Positions 36,466-46,023 of a DNA stretch of 64,000 bases are shown here, piece after piece. Source of the stretch: Cardiobacterium hominis (GTDB lineage Bacteria; Pseudomonadota; Gammaproteobacteria; Cardiobacteriales; Cardiobacteriaceae). Position 1 is the stretch's first letter. Each line of letters begins with the position of its first letter. The stretch spans positions 1,109,501 to 1,173,500 of the forward strand of contig NZ_LR134365.1 of assembly GCF_900637305.1 (NCBI RefSeq), in the 5' to 3' direction. The notes under the pieces are model-generated. The model did no database searches and was not told the origin of the DNA. It saw only the letters and a program-made list of their open reading frames with translations. The position numbers and the translations under genes were made by a program.

Positions 36466-38127
36466 ATGAGCCGCTTCAATCACCACAAATACCGTCCCTT
36501 CGCCTTCGCCCCGCAGTTGCCCGACCGCACCTGGCCGGATAAAACCATTGACAAAGCCCCCATCTGGGTTAGCGTTGACCTGCGCGACGGCAACCAGGCG
36601 CTTATCGACCCGATGACCATCGAACAAAAACTGCGTTACTTCCAGCTCCTCGTGGCTTGCGGCTTCAAAGAAATCGAAATCGGCTTCCCCGCCGCCTCAC
36701 AGATCGAATATGACTTCACACGCCTGCTTATTGAAGGCGGTCATATCCCTGACGACGTAACCATCCAGGTACTGGTACAAGCACGCGAACACCTCATTGA
36801 CCGCACCTTCGAGTCCCTACGTGGTGTCAAGCGCGCTATCGTCCACCTGTACAACCCCACCTCGCGCGTACAGCGGGAAAAAGTCTATGAAAAAAGCAAA
36901 GAAGACATTACGGCTATCGCCGTTGCGGGCGCGACTCTGCTGCAAGAACGGGCTGCGCGTTACCCAGATAGCGAATGGATTTTTGAATACTCGCCGGAAA
37001 GCTTCTCGCAAACTGAACCTGACTTTGCTGTTGCCGTTTGCGAAGCCGTCTGCCAAATCTGGCAGCCGTGGGCAGGGCGCAAAGTCATCCTCAACCTGCC
37101 GAATACCGTCGAAGCCTGCACACCGAACTGCTACGCTGACCAAATCGAATACTTCTGCCGCAAACTCTCCTGCCGCAAAGACGTCGTGATCAGCGTCCAC
37201 ACCCACAACGACCGCGGCTGCGCCGTCGCCGCCTCCGAACTGGCGGTCATGGCAGGCGCTGACCGCGTTGAAGGCACGCTGCTCGGCAACGGCGAACGCA
37301 CCGGCAACATGGACATCATGATTATGGCGATGAACCTCTACAGCCAGGGCATCGACCCCGGTCTCGATTTCTCGCGCATGAACGACATCGTCCACATCGT
37401 CAGCGAATGCAACAACCTGCCGGTACACCCGCGCCATCCCTACATCGGCGAACTCGTCTTCACCGCCTTCTCCGGCTCGCACCAAGACGCCATCAAAAAA
37501 TCGCTGGAAAAAGACGGCGGCGGCATCTGGGACATCGCCTACCTGCCGATAGACCCGCTCGACATCGGCCGCAGCTATCAGGACGTGGTGCGCATCAACA
37601 GCCAGTCCGGTAAAGGCGGCGTCGCCTACATCCTCGCCCGCGACCACGGCCTGAACGTGCCGCGCTGGCTGCAAATCGACTTCGCGCAAAAAGTGCAGCA
37701 CGAAAGCGAGCGCACGCAAAAAGAACTTACCAGCCAGGACATCATCGCCCTCTTTGAAGCGCGCTACCTGCACGACAGCCCGCTGCATCTGGACGACTAC
37801 ACCCTGCGCCGCCAAGGCCAACACGACCATCTGGAAGCGACCCTGCACGACCACGGCCGCGCGGTAAACATCAGCGGCAACGGCAACGGCGCGATGAGCG
37901 CCTTCATCGACGCCCTGCAAAGCCACACCGGCCTCACCATCAGCGTCGCCAACTACGCCGAACACGCGATGAGCAAATCCACCGACGCGCAGGCAGTTGC
38001 CTACGTGCAACTGATGATTGGCGACCACCTGCACACCGGCATCGCCTACAGCCAGGACACCGTCAGCGCCATGCTGCGCGCGACCCTGGTGGCCATCGGC
38101 CAGGCGGGCGAAGAAAAAGCGGCGTAA
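36466..38127 (+). CDS. leuA: 2-isopropylmalate synthase
   Basis: 553 residues of the longer LeuA type 2 form (E. coli type 1 is 523). The DRE-TIM barrel has the metal/acid motif LRDGNQA (Arg40, Asp41), HTHND near residue 245 and GNGERTGNMD. The C-terminal allosteric domain (about 430-553) contains GNGNGAMSAFIDAL. It condenses acetyl-CoA with 2-oxoisovalerate in the first step of leucine synthesis and is leucine-inhibited in the family. The other leu genes are not nearby. Confidence 0.95.
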   Translation: MSRFNHHKYRPFAFAPQLPDRTWPDKTIDKAPIWVSVDLRDGNQALIDPMTIEQKLRYFQLLVACGFKEIEIGFPAASQIEYDFTRLLIEGGHIPDDVTIQVLVQAREHLIDRTFESLRGVKRAIVHLYNPTSRVQREKVYEKSKEDITAIAVAGATLLQERAARYPDSEWIFEYSPESFSQTEPDFAVAVCEAVCQIWQPWAGRKVILNLPNTVEACTPNCYADQIEYFCRKLSCRKDVVISVHTHNDRGCAVAASELAVMAGADRVEGTLLGNGERTGNMDIMIMAMNLYSQGIDPGLDFSRMNDIVHIVSECNNLPVHPRHPYIGELVFTAFSGSHQDAIKKSLEKDGGGIWDIAYLPIDPLDIGRSYQDVVRINSQSGKGGVAYILARDHGLNVPRWLQIDFAQKVQHESERTQKELTSQDIIALFEARYLHDSPLHLDDYTLRRQGQHDHLEATLHDHGRAVNISGNGNGAMSAFIDALQSHTGLTISVANYAEHAMSKSTDAQAVAYVQLMIGDHLHTGIAYSQDTVSAMLRATLVAIGQAGEEKAA

Positions 38128-38149
38128 ACCGGCGATATATATACAGCCA

Positions 38150-39442
38150 TCACTCCTGTAAGCGCAGTTCCGCGGCGCGGGCGTGCGCGGTCAGGCCTTC
38201 GCCGTGGGCGAGCAGGCTTGCGGTTTTGCCCAGCGTTTGCGCGCCTGTCGCGGAGACTTGTATCAGGCTGCTGCGTTTCTGGAAGTCGTAGGTGCCAAGC
38301 GGTGAGGAGAAGCGGGCGCTGCGGCTGGTCGGCAGGACGTGGTTCGGTCCGGCGCAGTAGTCGCCGAGGCTTTCGCTGGTGTAAGCACCGAGGAAGATGG
38401 CGCCCGCGTGGCGGATTTTTTTCGCCCACGCTTCGGGCTGGGCGACGGATAGTTCGAGGTGTTCGGGGGCTATTTGGTTGGCGATGGCGCAGGCGTCATC
38501 GAGGTCTTGCGCGAGGATCATTGCGCCGCGGTTGTTGAGCGAGGCTTCAATGATGGCGCGGCGCGGCATGGTTTTTATCAGGCGGTTCATCGCGGCTTCG
38601 ACGGCATCGAGGTAGGTTTGCGAGGTGGCGATGAGGATGGCCTGGGCGATTTCGTCGTGTTCGGCCTGGCTGAACAGGTCCATCGCCACCCATTCGGCGG
38701 GCGTGCTGCCGTCGGCGATGATCAGGATTTCCGAGGGGCCGGCGACCATGTCGATGCCGACCACGCCAAATACGCGCCGTTTGGCGGCGGCGACGTAGGC
38801 GTTGCCCGGGCCGGTGATTTTATCGACCTGCGGGATGCTTTCGGTGCCGTAGGCCAGCGCGGCAACGGCCTGCGCGCCTCCGATGGTGAAGACTTGGGTC
38901 ACGCCTGCCACATATGCCGCCGCCAGCACGATGTCGTTGCGCTCGCCCTGCGGCGTCGGCACGACCATGATGATTTCCGGCACGCCGGCGACGTGCGCGG
39001 GCATGGCGTTCATGATGACGGTGCTCGGATATGCCGCCTTGCCGCCGGGAACGTAGATGCCGACGCGGTCCAGCGGGGTGATTTGCTGGCCGAGCAGGGT
39101 GCCGTCTGCGTCGGTGTAGTGCCAGGATTCCAGTTTTTGCCGGCGGTGATAGTTTTCGATGCGCGCGGCGGCGGTCTGCAAGGCGTCGCGGGTTGCGGCG
39201 GGCAGGCGGGCAAAGGCTGTCTGCAAGTCGTGCGGCGCCAGCGTCAGGTCGGCGATGCTGCGTGCTGCCGTGCCGTCGAAGCGGTTGGTGTATTCGATCA
39301 GGGCGGCATCGCCACGGCGCTGCACGTCGGCACAGATTTCGGCGACAACGCGCTCGGTTTCGGGGTTTTGTGCGGTTTCAAAGGCAAGCAGCGCTTTGAG
39401 TTCGGCGGGGAAGGTCGGGGCGCGGGAGGACAGTTTTTTCAT
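38150..39442 (-). CDS. hisD: Histidinol dehydrogenase
   Basis: 430 residues starting [11 protein letters not shown]; an in-frame ATG 30 bp upstream is rejected because a -10-like TATAAT (39480s) nearly overlaps it. Family motifs include [54 protein letters not shown], the zinc-site region [10 protein letters not shown] and [15 protein letters not shown]. It oxidises histidinol to histidine, the last two steps of the pathway. It stands alone rather than in a his operon. Confidence 0.96.
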   Translation of the reverse strand: MKKLSSRAPTFPAELKALLAFETAQNPETERVVAEICADVQRRGDAALIEYTNRFDGTAARSIADLTLAPHDLQTAFARLPAATRDALQTAAARIENYHRRQKLESWHYTDADGTLLGQQITPLDRVGIYVPGGKAAYPSTVIMNAMPAHVAGVPEIIMVVPTPQGERNDIVLAAAYVAGVTQVFTIGGAQAVAALAYGTESIPQVDKITGPGNAYVAAAKRRVFGVVGIDMVAGPSEILIIADGSTPAEWVAMDLFSQAEHDEIAQAILIATSQTYLDAVEAAMNRLIKTMPRRAIIEASLNNRGAMILAQDLDDACAIANQIAPEHLELSVAQPEAWAKKIRHAGAIFLGAYTSESLGDYCAGPNHVLPTSRSARFSSPLGTYDFQKRSSLIQVSATGAQTLGKTASLLAHGEGLTAHARAAELRLQE

Positions 39443-39624
39443 GGCGGGTCTCGTGACGGGTGGGCGCCGCATTATAACGGCTGCTGACGGGAATCGTTGA
39501 ATTTCGCAAAATTTTTAGTGTTGTACACTAAAACCGTAGCGAGTCGCACAAAAAAACCTATCAATCTTCGAAAATCCCGCTACACTTCGCCCTCCCACGA
39601 TTCGAAAAACAGGAGATTTCATCC

Positions 39625-41007
39625 ATGAACCCCGTCGTCCTTGCCGTCAGCCTGATGCTCATTCTCTCGCTGGCGCGCGTCCACGTTGTTTTCAGCCTGA
39701 TTATCAGCGCCTTCATCGGCGGCATGGTGGCCGACATTCCGGCAGACACCATCCTCGCCGCCTTCCCGGATGCGGGCGTGAGCGCCCCCGATGCCATTCT
39801 GAAACTCAAGTATTTGGTCAAGGTGTTTGAAGCGGGTATCGCCGATGGCACCACCACCGCGCTTTCTTATGCGGTGCTGGGCGCGTTCGCGGTTGCCATT
39901 TCTTATTCCGGCCTGTCGCAGGCGATGGCGAACCTCATCATCGCCCGCGCCCAGAGCGGCAAGGGGACTGGCATCAAATGGCTGATTATTCTGGCGCTGC
40001 TCGCGATGAGCATCATGAGCCAGAACCTCGTACCGATACACATCGCCTTCATTCCGCTGATTGTGCCGCCGCTGTTGCTGGTGATGAACCGCCTCAAGCT
40101 GGACCGGCGCATGCTGACCTGCGTCATCACTTTCGGCCTGGTCTGCACTTATATGTTCGTTCCCTACGGTTTCGGCGATATTTATCTCAACAAAATCCTG
40201 ATGGCCAATATCGACAAGTTCGGCAAGCCGGTCGGCATGGATATCAGCGGCGTCAGCATCTATCAGGCGATGGCCATTCCGGCTCTCGGCATGGTCGCAG
40301 GCCTTGCCATCGCCGTTTTTTACAGCTACCGCAAACCGCGCCACTACGAGGATCTGCCGGTTGAAGGCGCGGCAGAAAAAATTGTGGTCAAGCCGCTGAA
40401 TATCGTCATCGGGCTTACCGCCGTCATCGCGGCTTTCCTCACGCAAAAGTACAGCGGCTCGCTCATTCTTGCCGGGCTTATCGGCTTTGCCATTTTTATG
40501 GTGACGCGCGTCATCCGCTGGCAGCAGGCCGATACTATTTTTAACAACGGCATCCGCCTGATGAGCATGATCGCCTTCATCATCATCACCTCCAACGGCT
40601 TCGCCGCCATCATGAACGCCAGCGGCGGCATTGAGCCGCTGGTACAAGAGAGCGTCGCCTTCTTCGGCGACAACCGCTCGCTGGTCGTGCTGACCATGCT
40701 GGTCATCGGTCTCCTGGTGACGATGGGCATCGGCAGCTCCTTCTCAACGCTCCCCATCATCGCCGCCATTTATGTTCCCATCTGCGCGCACATGGGCTTT
40801 TCGCCGCTCGCCACCGTTGCCGTCATCGGTACGGCGGGGGTTCTGGGCGACGCGGGCGCTCCCGCCTCGGATACCATCCTCGGCTCAACCATGGGCTTTA
40901 ATGCCGACGGTCAGCACAATCACATCAAGGATTCGGTCATCCCGACCTTCATCCACTACAACATCCCGCTGTTGATTGCGGGCTGGATTGCGGCGCTGGT
41001 GCTGTAA
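39625..41007 (+). CDS. YuiF-like Na+/H+ antiporter-family transporter, possible histidine permease
   Basis: 460 residues with about 11-12 membrane helices. Conserved family stretches are LARVHVVFSLIISAFIGGM, TALSYAVLGAFAVAISYSG, SQNLVPIHIAFIPLIVPPLL and GDAGAPASDTILGSTMGFN. Databases call this family Na+/H+ antiporter, but YuiF-type members have been predicted from regulatory context to carry amino acids, histidine in particular. The position divergent from hisD fits that, but it is inference. Confidence 0.8.
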   Translation: MNPVVLAVSLMLILSLARVHVVFSLIISAFIGGMVADIPADTILAAFPDAGVSAPDAILKLKYLVKVFEAGIADGTTTALSYAVLGAFAVAISYSGLSQAMANLIIARAQSGKGTGIKWLIILALLAMSIMSQNLVPIHIAFIPLIVPPLLLVMNRLKLDRRMLTCVITFGLVCTYMFVPYGFGDIYLNKILMANIDKFGKPVGMDISGVSIYQAMAIPALGMVAGLAIAVFYSYRKPRHYEDLPVEGAAEKIVVKPLNIVIGLTAVIAAFLTQKYSGSLILAGLIGFAIFMVTRVIRWQQADTIFNNGIRLMSMIAFIIITSNGFAAIMNASGGIEPLVQESVAFFGDNRSLVVLTMLVIGLLVTMGIGSSFSTLPIIAAIYVPICAHMGFSPLATVAVIGTAGVLGDAGAPASDTILGSTMGFNADGQHNHIKDSVIPTFIHYNIPLLIAGWIAALVL

Positions 41008-41026
41008 TTTTTGTCGTGATGGAAAT

Positions 41027-41056
41027 GAAAACGCCGCATCCAGCGGCGTTTTTTTA
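41027..41056 (+). terminator. Rho-independent terminator
   Basis: AAAACGCCGC-ATCCA-GCGGCGTTTTTTT between the convergent transporter and DUF441 genes. Confidence 0.88.
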
Positions 41057-41063
41057 TGCAGCT

Positions 41064-41516
41064 TCAGCCACCACGGCCGACAAAGAGCGAGAGGATGCCC
41101 GCGGCAATCAGCGGGCCGACCGGGATGCCTTTGAGGAAGGCGACGCCGATGACGGTGCCGATGATGAGGCCGGGAACGACGGCGGGCTGGTTCATCATCA
41201 GCGGCACGCCGCGTCCGGCAAGCCAGGCGACGAAGATGCCGACGGCTATAGCGGTGAGGTTTTTCCAGTCGGCGAAGTCGCCCGCGCCCAGGCTGATTTT
41301 GCCGCTGGCGAGCGGCGCGAGGACGCCGATGGTGAGCAGGATGATGCCGACGGTCAGGCCGTTTTTTTCTACCCACGGCAGGTAGCGGGCGAGGAAGGTT
41401 TGTTGCATGAGGAGTAGCACCGCCGAGGCGATGGTGACGGGGGTGTTGTGGCTGATGACGCCAAGGGCGGTGAAGACGAGGAGGATGAGGGCGGCGGGGT
41501 CGATGTTGTGCAGCAT
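41064..41516 (-). CDS. DUF441 family membrane protein (YeaL-like)
   Basis: 150 residues, four hydrophobic helices: [51 protein letters not shown] and [28 protein letters not shown]. The pattern and size match YeaL. The function of the family is unknown. It is 2 bp from rimI and probably the last gene of the esterase-like/rimI/DUF441 unit. Confidence 0.88.
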   Translation of the reverse strand: MLHNIDPAALILLVFTALGVISHNTPVTIASAVLLLMQQTFLARYLPWVEKNGLTVGIILLTIGVLAPLASGKISLGAGDFADWKNLTAIAVGIFVAWLAGRGVPLMMNQPAVVPGLIIGTVIGVAFLKGIPVGPLIAAGILSLFVGRGG

Positions 41517-41518
41517 GG

Positions 41519-41965
41519 TTATTCCGTGGGCGCGGCTTGCCAGCGCAGGACGAGGGCGTCTTCGCGGCTGCCGTCGGGGTTGGGATAGTAGGCGCGGCGG
41601 CGGCCGCTTACGCGGTAGCCGAGGTCGGCATAGAGTACTTGTGCGGCGTAGTTGCTGGCGCGCACTTCGAGGAAGGCGACCGCCGGACGTAATGCGGCGA
41701 GCGCCGCGTGATGCAGGGCGCGGGCGATGCCTTGGCGGCGGGCGGCGGGGTGGACGGCAAGCGAGAGCAGGCTCATTTCGTCCAGCACTTGTGTGCAGGC
41801 GATGAAGCCAAGCGGTGTGCCGTGGGCGTTTTCTGCCAGCCAGAGCGGGTCATGCGCGCCGGGGCGGCAGACGTCGCAGGCGGCGGCGAGCGCTTGCAGC
41901 GCGGGCAGGTCGGCGGGGTTTGCGGGGCGGATGGTGTACGAGGCGCGTCCGGGCTCACAGGTCAT
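41519..41965 (-). CDS. rimI: Ribosomal protein S18-alanine N-acetyltransferase-like GNAT
   Basis: 148 residues. The GNAT fold shows [19 protein letters not shown] (acetyl-CoA loop) and [44 protein letters not shown], the RimI signature around EVRxSNxxAxxLYxxxGF and YYxxPxEDA. RimI acetylates the N-terminus of ribosomal protein S18. The start at [11 protein letters not shown] is chosen because upstream in-frame sequence is only a shadow of the preceding gene, with which it overlaps by 11 bp. Confidence 0.88.
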   Translation of the reverse strand: MTCEPGRASYTIRPANPADLPALQALAAACDVCRPGAHDPLWLAENAHGTPLGFIACTQVLDEMSLLSLAVHPAARRQGIARALHHAALAALRPAVAFLEVRASNYAAQVLYADLGYRVSGRRRAYYPNPDGSREDALVLRWQAAPTE

Positions 41966-42755
41966 GGTGTTCGCTGTGGAAGACGAAGTGCTCGCGGATG
42001 TGCGAGTGGACGAAGTAGAAGCTGTGGTCGTAGCGTTTGTGCCAGTTAATCCAGATTTCGCCGCTGGCGATGCGGTCGGCGACGGTCGTTTCAAAGGCGG
42101 CGAGGTGGATTTTGTTGCCGAGGTGGTCGTCGTCCGTGCCTTGGTCTATCCATAGCGGCAGCGGCGGCGCGTCCGGGTGCGCGGCGTACCAGGCGTTCGG
42201 GTCGAAATGTTCGGGCAGTTGGACGTGCGCGAGGTGTTCGGCGTGCCACGGCGTGCCGATAAATCCCAGCCACGGCGCGAGCGCCGAGGCGCTGTGGTAG
42301 CTCGTGGGATGGCTGCGCGCGTGGTAGATGGCGAGTGTGCCGCCAAAGCCGTAACCCATGATGCCGCGGCCGGGCGCGAGGGCGAAGTGCGCGGCGAGGG
42401 TGGCGGGCAGTTCGTCTTGCAGGTAGGCGGCGATGGCCTGGTGTTCGCGCGTGTATTGGTCGGTGCGGGCGATGTCGTCGCCCTGATAGACGTTGAACAG
42501 GTCGGGGATGACGAGGATAGTGTCGTATCGGTTGGCGTAGCGCTGGTAGTCGCTTTGGCTGGCGACGAGGCGGGCGTTGGTTTGTAGCCCCGGCAGGTAG
42601 TAGAGCGCGGCGCAGGGGCGTTCTTTGAGGAGCGAGGCGACCGGCAGGTAGATGGCGACTTCCAGCGGGCGGTGCAGGCTGTCGGCGTAGTGGCGGTAGA
42701 GGCGTTGTTCGCCTTTGAAGCTGGTGTGCGATGCGAGCAGTTCGAGCGGGTTCAT
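41955..42755 (-). CDS. S-formylglutathione hydrolase-like protein lacking the catalytic serine
   Basis: 266 residues with the esterase D/FrmB fold pattern: HTSFKGEQRLYRHYADSL, then VAIYLPVASLL...ALYYLPGL, and C-terminal DQGTDDDHLGNKI and [24 protein letters not shown], which supply the usual Asp and His. The nucleophile elbow, normally GHSMGG, reads GYGFGG (codons GGT TAC GGC TTT GGC), so serine is replaced by glycine. The enzyme is therefore predicted inactive as a hydrolase, or it has changed role. The frame is otherwise intact. No formaldehyde dehydrogenase gene is nearby. Confidence 0.8.
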   Translation of the reverse strand: MNPLELLASHTSFKGEQRLYRHYADSLHRPLEVAIYLPVASLLKERPCAALYYLPGLQTNARLVASQSDYQRYANRYDTILVIPDLFNVYQGDDIARTDQYTREHQAIAAYLQDELPATLAAHFALAPGRGIMGYGFGGTLAIYHARSHPTSYHSASALAPWLGFIGTPWHAEHLAHVQLPEHFDPNAWYAAHPDAPPLPLWIDQGTDDDHLGNKIHLAAFETTVADRIASGEIWINWHKRYDHSFYFVHSHIREHFVFHSEHHDL

Positions 42756-42796
42756 GGTTTGCGGTTCTGGGTAGGGGGGAGGCGGTAAAGGAAAGG

Positions 42797-42830
42797 GCGG
42801 TTATGCTTGGCTAACCGCCCCTGCGGGAGA
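42797..42830 (-). terminator. Terminator after metG
   Basis: On the minus strand GGGGCGGTTA-GCCAAGCA-TAACCGCCC followed by TTTCCTTT, 14 bp beyond the metG stop. Confidence 0.75.
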
Positions 42831-42840
42831 TAGGCGGCAA

Positions 42841-44868
42841 TCAGCCGATTTTCATCCCCGGTTTGACGCCGTCGCCGGGTTGCAGCAGGTGCAGTTGGCC
42901 ATCGCCGCTGGCGGAGAGGATCATGCCGGTGGAGGTGCCAAAGCGCATTTTGCGCGGCGCGAGGTTCGCCACGTACACGACCATTTTGCCGACGAGGTCT
43001 TCCGGCTGGTAGTAGGCCTTGATGCCGGAGAAGACGTCGCGCGCGCCCAGTTCGCCGACGTCGAGCTTGAAGCGCAGCAATTTGTCCGAGCCGTCGATGT
43101 GGCTGCATTCGAGGACGCGGGCGATGCGCAGGTCGGGTTTGGCGAAGTCGTCGATGGTGATCCAGTCGCAGGTTTCAGCGGCGGCTTTGTTTTTGCCAAC
43201 CGCCGCTTCTTCTTTGAGGTCTTCTTTGCTGTCGGCGATGATGGCGTCGGTTTGTGCGGCTTCCACCCGCTGCATCATCGCGCTGAACGGCTGGATGGTG
43301 GTGCCGAGCAGCGGTGTTTGTGCGTCCGCCCAGGTGAGCGGGGTGATGTTGAGCAGCGCTTCGGCGTCTTCGGCCACTTGCGGCAGCACGGGTTTCAGGT
43401 AGGTGATGAGTTGGCGGAAGGCGTTGATGCCGACGGTGGCGATGCCTTGTACGGCGGCGCGGCTGGCGTCGTCCTTGATTTTCACCCAGGGTTTTTCGGC
43501 GTCGATGTATTCGTTGGCAGCGTCTGCCAGTTTCATGATGTCGCGGATGGCGCTGCTGTATTCGCGCTGTTCGTAGGCGCTGGCGAGGTCGTCGGCTTTG
43601 GCGGCGAATTGGTTAAAGAGCGCGTCGTCGGGCAGGGCGGCGGCCAGCGCGCCGTCAAAGTGTTTGCTGATAAAGGGCGCGCAGCGGCTGGCAAGGTTCA
43701 CCAGTTTGCCGACCAGATCGCTGTTTACTTTTTGCCGGAAGTCGTCGAGGTTGAGGTCAAGGTCTTCAACGCGCGCGCTGAGTTTGCTCGCGAAGTAGTA
43801 GCGCAGGTATTCGGGGCGCAGGTGTTTGAGGTAGGTCTCGGCTTTGATGAAGGTGCCGCGCGATTTGCTCATTTTTTCGCCGTTCACCGTGAGGAAGCCG
43901 TGGCAGTTCACCCCGCTCGGCTGGCGGTAGCCCGCGCCTTTGAGCATCGCCGGCCAGAAGAGCATGTGGAAGTAGGCGATGTCTTTGCCGATGAAATGGT
44001 AAAGCTCGGTGTCGTGGCCTTCGCGCCAGAAGGCGTCGAAGTCGAGGTTTTCGCGGTCGCAGAGGGCGCGGAAGGCGCCCATGTAGCCGATGGGCGCATC
44101 CAGCCAGACGTAGAAGTATTTGCCGGGCGCGTCCGGGATTTCAAAGCCCCAGTAGGGCGCGTCGCGCGAGATGTCCCACGGTTGCAGGCCTTCAACGAAC
44201 CATTCGCCCAGTTTGTTGCGCATGGATTCTTGCAACTGCGCGCTTTGCAGCCAGTCACGCAGGAAGGCGTCAAACGCGGGCAGGTCGAAGAAGTAATGCT
44301 CGCTGTCGCGCTCCACCGGCGTCGCGCCGGATAGTGCCGAATAGGGGTTGATGAGGTCGGTCGGCGCGTAGGTGGTGCCGCAGACTTCGCAGTTGTCGCC
44401 GTACTGGTCCTTGCTGTGGCATTTCGGGCATTCGCCCTTGACGAAGCGGTCCGGCAGGAACAGCTGCTTTTCCGGGTCGAAAAGCTGCGAAATGGTGCGG
44501 CGCAGGATGTGACCGCCGTTGTCCAGCGCGCGGTAGATGGCGGCGGTCAGTGCGCGGTTTTCGGCGCTGTGCGTGCTGTGGTACTGGTGATGGTCAATGA
44601 GAAAGCCGCGGAAATCGCGCAAATGCTCGCTGTGGCTCTTGTCGATGAGCTGCTGCGGCGTGATGCCTTCCTTTTCCGAGCGCAACATGATGGGCGTGCC
44701 GTGCGCGTCATCGGCGCAGACATAGTGGCACTCATGCCCGCGCAGGCGCTGGAAGCGTACCCAGATATCGGTCTGGATATATTCCACCATGTGGCCGAGG
44801 TGAATCGCGCCATTGGCATAAGGCAGGGCGCTGGTGACAAGAATGCGGCGTTTTTTCGCGTGCGGCAT
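42841..44868 (-). CDS. metG: Methionyl-tRNA synthetase
   Basis: 675 residues, the long dimeric form. HIGH motif as HLGH (23-26), a zinc knuckle [18 protein letters not shown] (about 144-161), KMSKS near residue 333, and a C-terminal tRNA-binding domain ([32 protein letters not shown]). The Ala/Lys-rich linker [12 protein letters not shown] joins the last two. It charges tRNA-Met for initiation and elongation. Confidence 0.97.
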   Translation of the reverse strand: MPHAKKRRILVTSALPYANGAIHLGHMVEYIQTDIWVRFQRLRGHECHYVCADDAHGTPIMLRSEKEGITPQQLIDKSHSEHLRDFRGFLIDHHQYHSTHSAENRALTAAIYRALDNGGHILRRTISQLFDPEKQLFLPDRFVKGECPKCHSKDQYGDNCEVCGTTYAPTDLINPYSALSGATPVERDSEHYFFDLPAFDAFLRDWLQSAQLQESMRNKLGEWFVEGLQPWDISRDAPYWGFEIPDAPGKYFYVWLDAPIGYMGAFRALCDRENLDFDAFWREGHDTELYHFIGKDIAYFHMLFWPAMLKGAGYRQPSGVNCHGFLTVNGEKMSKSRGTFIKAETYLKHLRPEYLRYYFASKLSARVEDLDLNLDDFRQKVNSDLVGKLVNLASRCAPFISKHFDGALAAALPDDALFNQFAAKADDLASAYEQREYSSAIRDIMKLADAANEYIDAEKPWVKIKDDASRAAVQGIATVGINAFRQLITYLKPVLPQVAEDAEALLNITPLTWADAQTPLLGTTIQPFSAMMQRVEAAQTDAIIADSKEDLKEEAAVGKNKAAAETCDWITIDDFAKPDLRIARVLECSHIDGSDKLLRFKLDVGELGARDVFSGIKAYYQPEDLVGKMVVYVANLAPRKMRFGTSTGMILSASGDGQLHLLQPGDGVKPGMKIG

Positions 44869-44955
44869 GGCAAAGCTCTCATGTGAATAAAGAAAGCGCG
44901 CATTCTAACAAATGCGCCCGCTATAATCGCCGCTCCCTTGAAGATGGAGAACCCC

Positions 44956-45306
44956 ATGAACGGCTCACTTTTCTGGCTGCTCCTGCGCTACGCCGAACTC
45001 GTCAATCCGAACGCCATCGTCAAAAGCGCGCCGCCGGTGTCGTCCTCTTATTACTACGAATGCCTGCGCAAAAGCGGCGACGCCAGCGGTGCCGAAGAAA
45101 GTTGCGCCTTTCTCGCCCTCGGCCAGCTTGACGGCGACATCGAACAAATCCACTACCGCCACGGCAGCGATGCCGCCTGGCAGGAGAGTTTGCAGGCCTT
45201 TAAAAACTACCGCGCCGCGCGTTGCCGTCTCGAAGAAAAAGAAGAATTGCGCTGCCGCATCCGCCTCTCGCAGGAGTACCTAAACGAATTGCAATACTTG
45301 CCGTAA
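44956..45306 (+). CDS. Hypothetical protein, Cys/Tyr-rich, unknown
   Basis: 116 residues from ATG at 44956, preceded by GGAGAACCCC; a TATAAT box lies ~30 bp further up. One short hydrophobic stretch near the start (SLFWLLLRYAELV), then a hydrophilic, helical body with four cysteines (YYECLRKS, EESCAFLALG, ARCRLEEKEELRCRIRL). I know no family. Composition and codon use match neighbouring real genes, and it lies divergent from metG with its own promoter. Confidence 0.6.
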   Translation: MNGSLFWLLLRYAELVNPNAIVKSAPPVSSSYYYECLRKSGDASGAEESCAFLALGQLDGDIEQIHYRHGSDAAWQESLQAFKNYRAARCRLEEKEELRCRIRLSQEYLNELQYLP

Positions 45307-45421
45307 GGTTGGCATAGACAAAACAACGCATTAGCAAAAACGGGTTTGACGCTGTGAAAAATGCTTGGGTATAGTGCGCGCCTCATTTAACCAAGAAACC
45401 ACAACACGGACCCGTAACCCC

Positions 45422-45967
45422 ATGAAAAAAGAAACCTTCTTCGGGCTGGCGATGCTCAGTCTGGCTGGATGCAGCACCACCTCGCAGCAAACCGCCGCGC
45501 TGGACGTACAGCCGCTCGAACTGGAAAGCCTCAAGCCTGAAAAAATCCAGCCCGCCAAGCGCGTCTTCGCCGGCAACCCGACGCGCAACCGCCTCATCGC
45601 CGACGGCAAAAAACTCATCGGCACGCGCTACCGCTACGGCGGCACCAGCGAAAAAAGCGGCTTTGACTGCTCCGGCCTCGTCCAGCACGTCTTCGCCCAG
45701 CAAGGCTACCGCCTGCCGCGCAGCAGCAAAGAACAATTCAGCAAACTGCTGCCGGTGAAAGAACCGCGGCCGGGCGACCTCATCTTCTTCCGCCAGGGCA
45801 AAGGCAACGTCAGCCACGTCGGCATCTACCTTGGCAACCAGAAAATGCTGCACTCGCCGTCGCCGGGCAAAAAAGTGGAAATCACCCGCATCGACCAGGA
45901 TTACTGGAAAAAACGCTACGCGGGCGCACGCGCCGTGGTGCAAGAGCGCGTCACCGTATCGCGCTAA
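45422..45967 (+). CDS. NlpC/P60 peptidoglycan hydrolase lipoprotein
   Basis: 181 residues. Lipobox LAGC gives acylated Cys17. The NlpC/P60 domain (about 55-175) has RYRYGGTSEKSGFDCSGLVQHVF with nucleophile Cys83, SHVGIYLGN with His132 and the third polar residue His144 (MLHSPSPG). Such enzymes cut stem peptides between D-Glu and mDAP, as Spr/MepS does in E. coli. It is transcribed alone. Confidence 0.92.
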   Translation: MKKETFFGLAMLSLAGCSTTSQQTAALDVQPLELESLKPEKIQPAKRVFAGNPTRNRLIADGKKLIGTRYRYGGTSEKSGFDCSGLVQHVFAQQGYRLPRSSKEQFSKLLPVKEPRPGDLIFFRQGKGNVSHVGIYLGNQKMLHSPSPGKKVEITRIDQDYWKKRYAGARAVVQERVTVSR

Positions 45968-45980
45968 GCGCTGTATAAAG

Positions 45981-46007
45981 AAAAAACCGCCGGAAGGCGG
46001 TTTTTTT
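45981..46007 (+). terminator. Rho-independent terminator
   Basis: AAAAAACCGCC-GGA-AGGCGGTTTTTTT. Confidence 0.88.
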
Positions 46008-46023
46008 GTGACGGATGAAAGCG

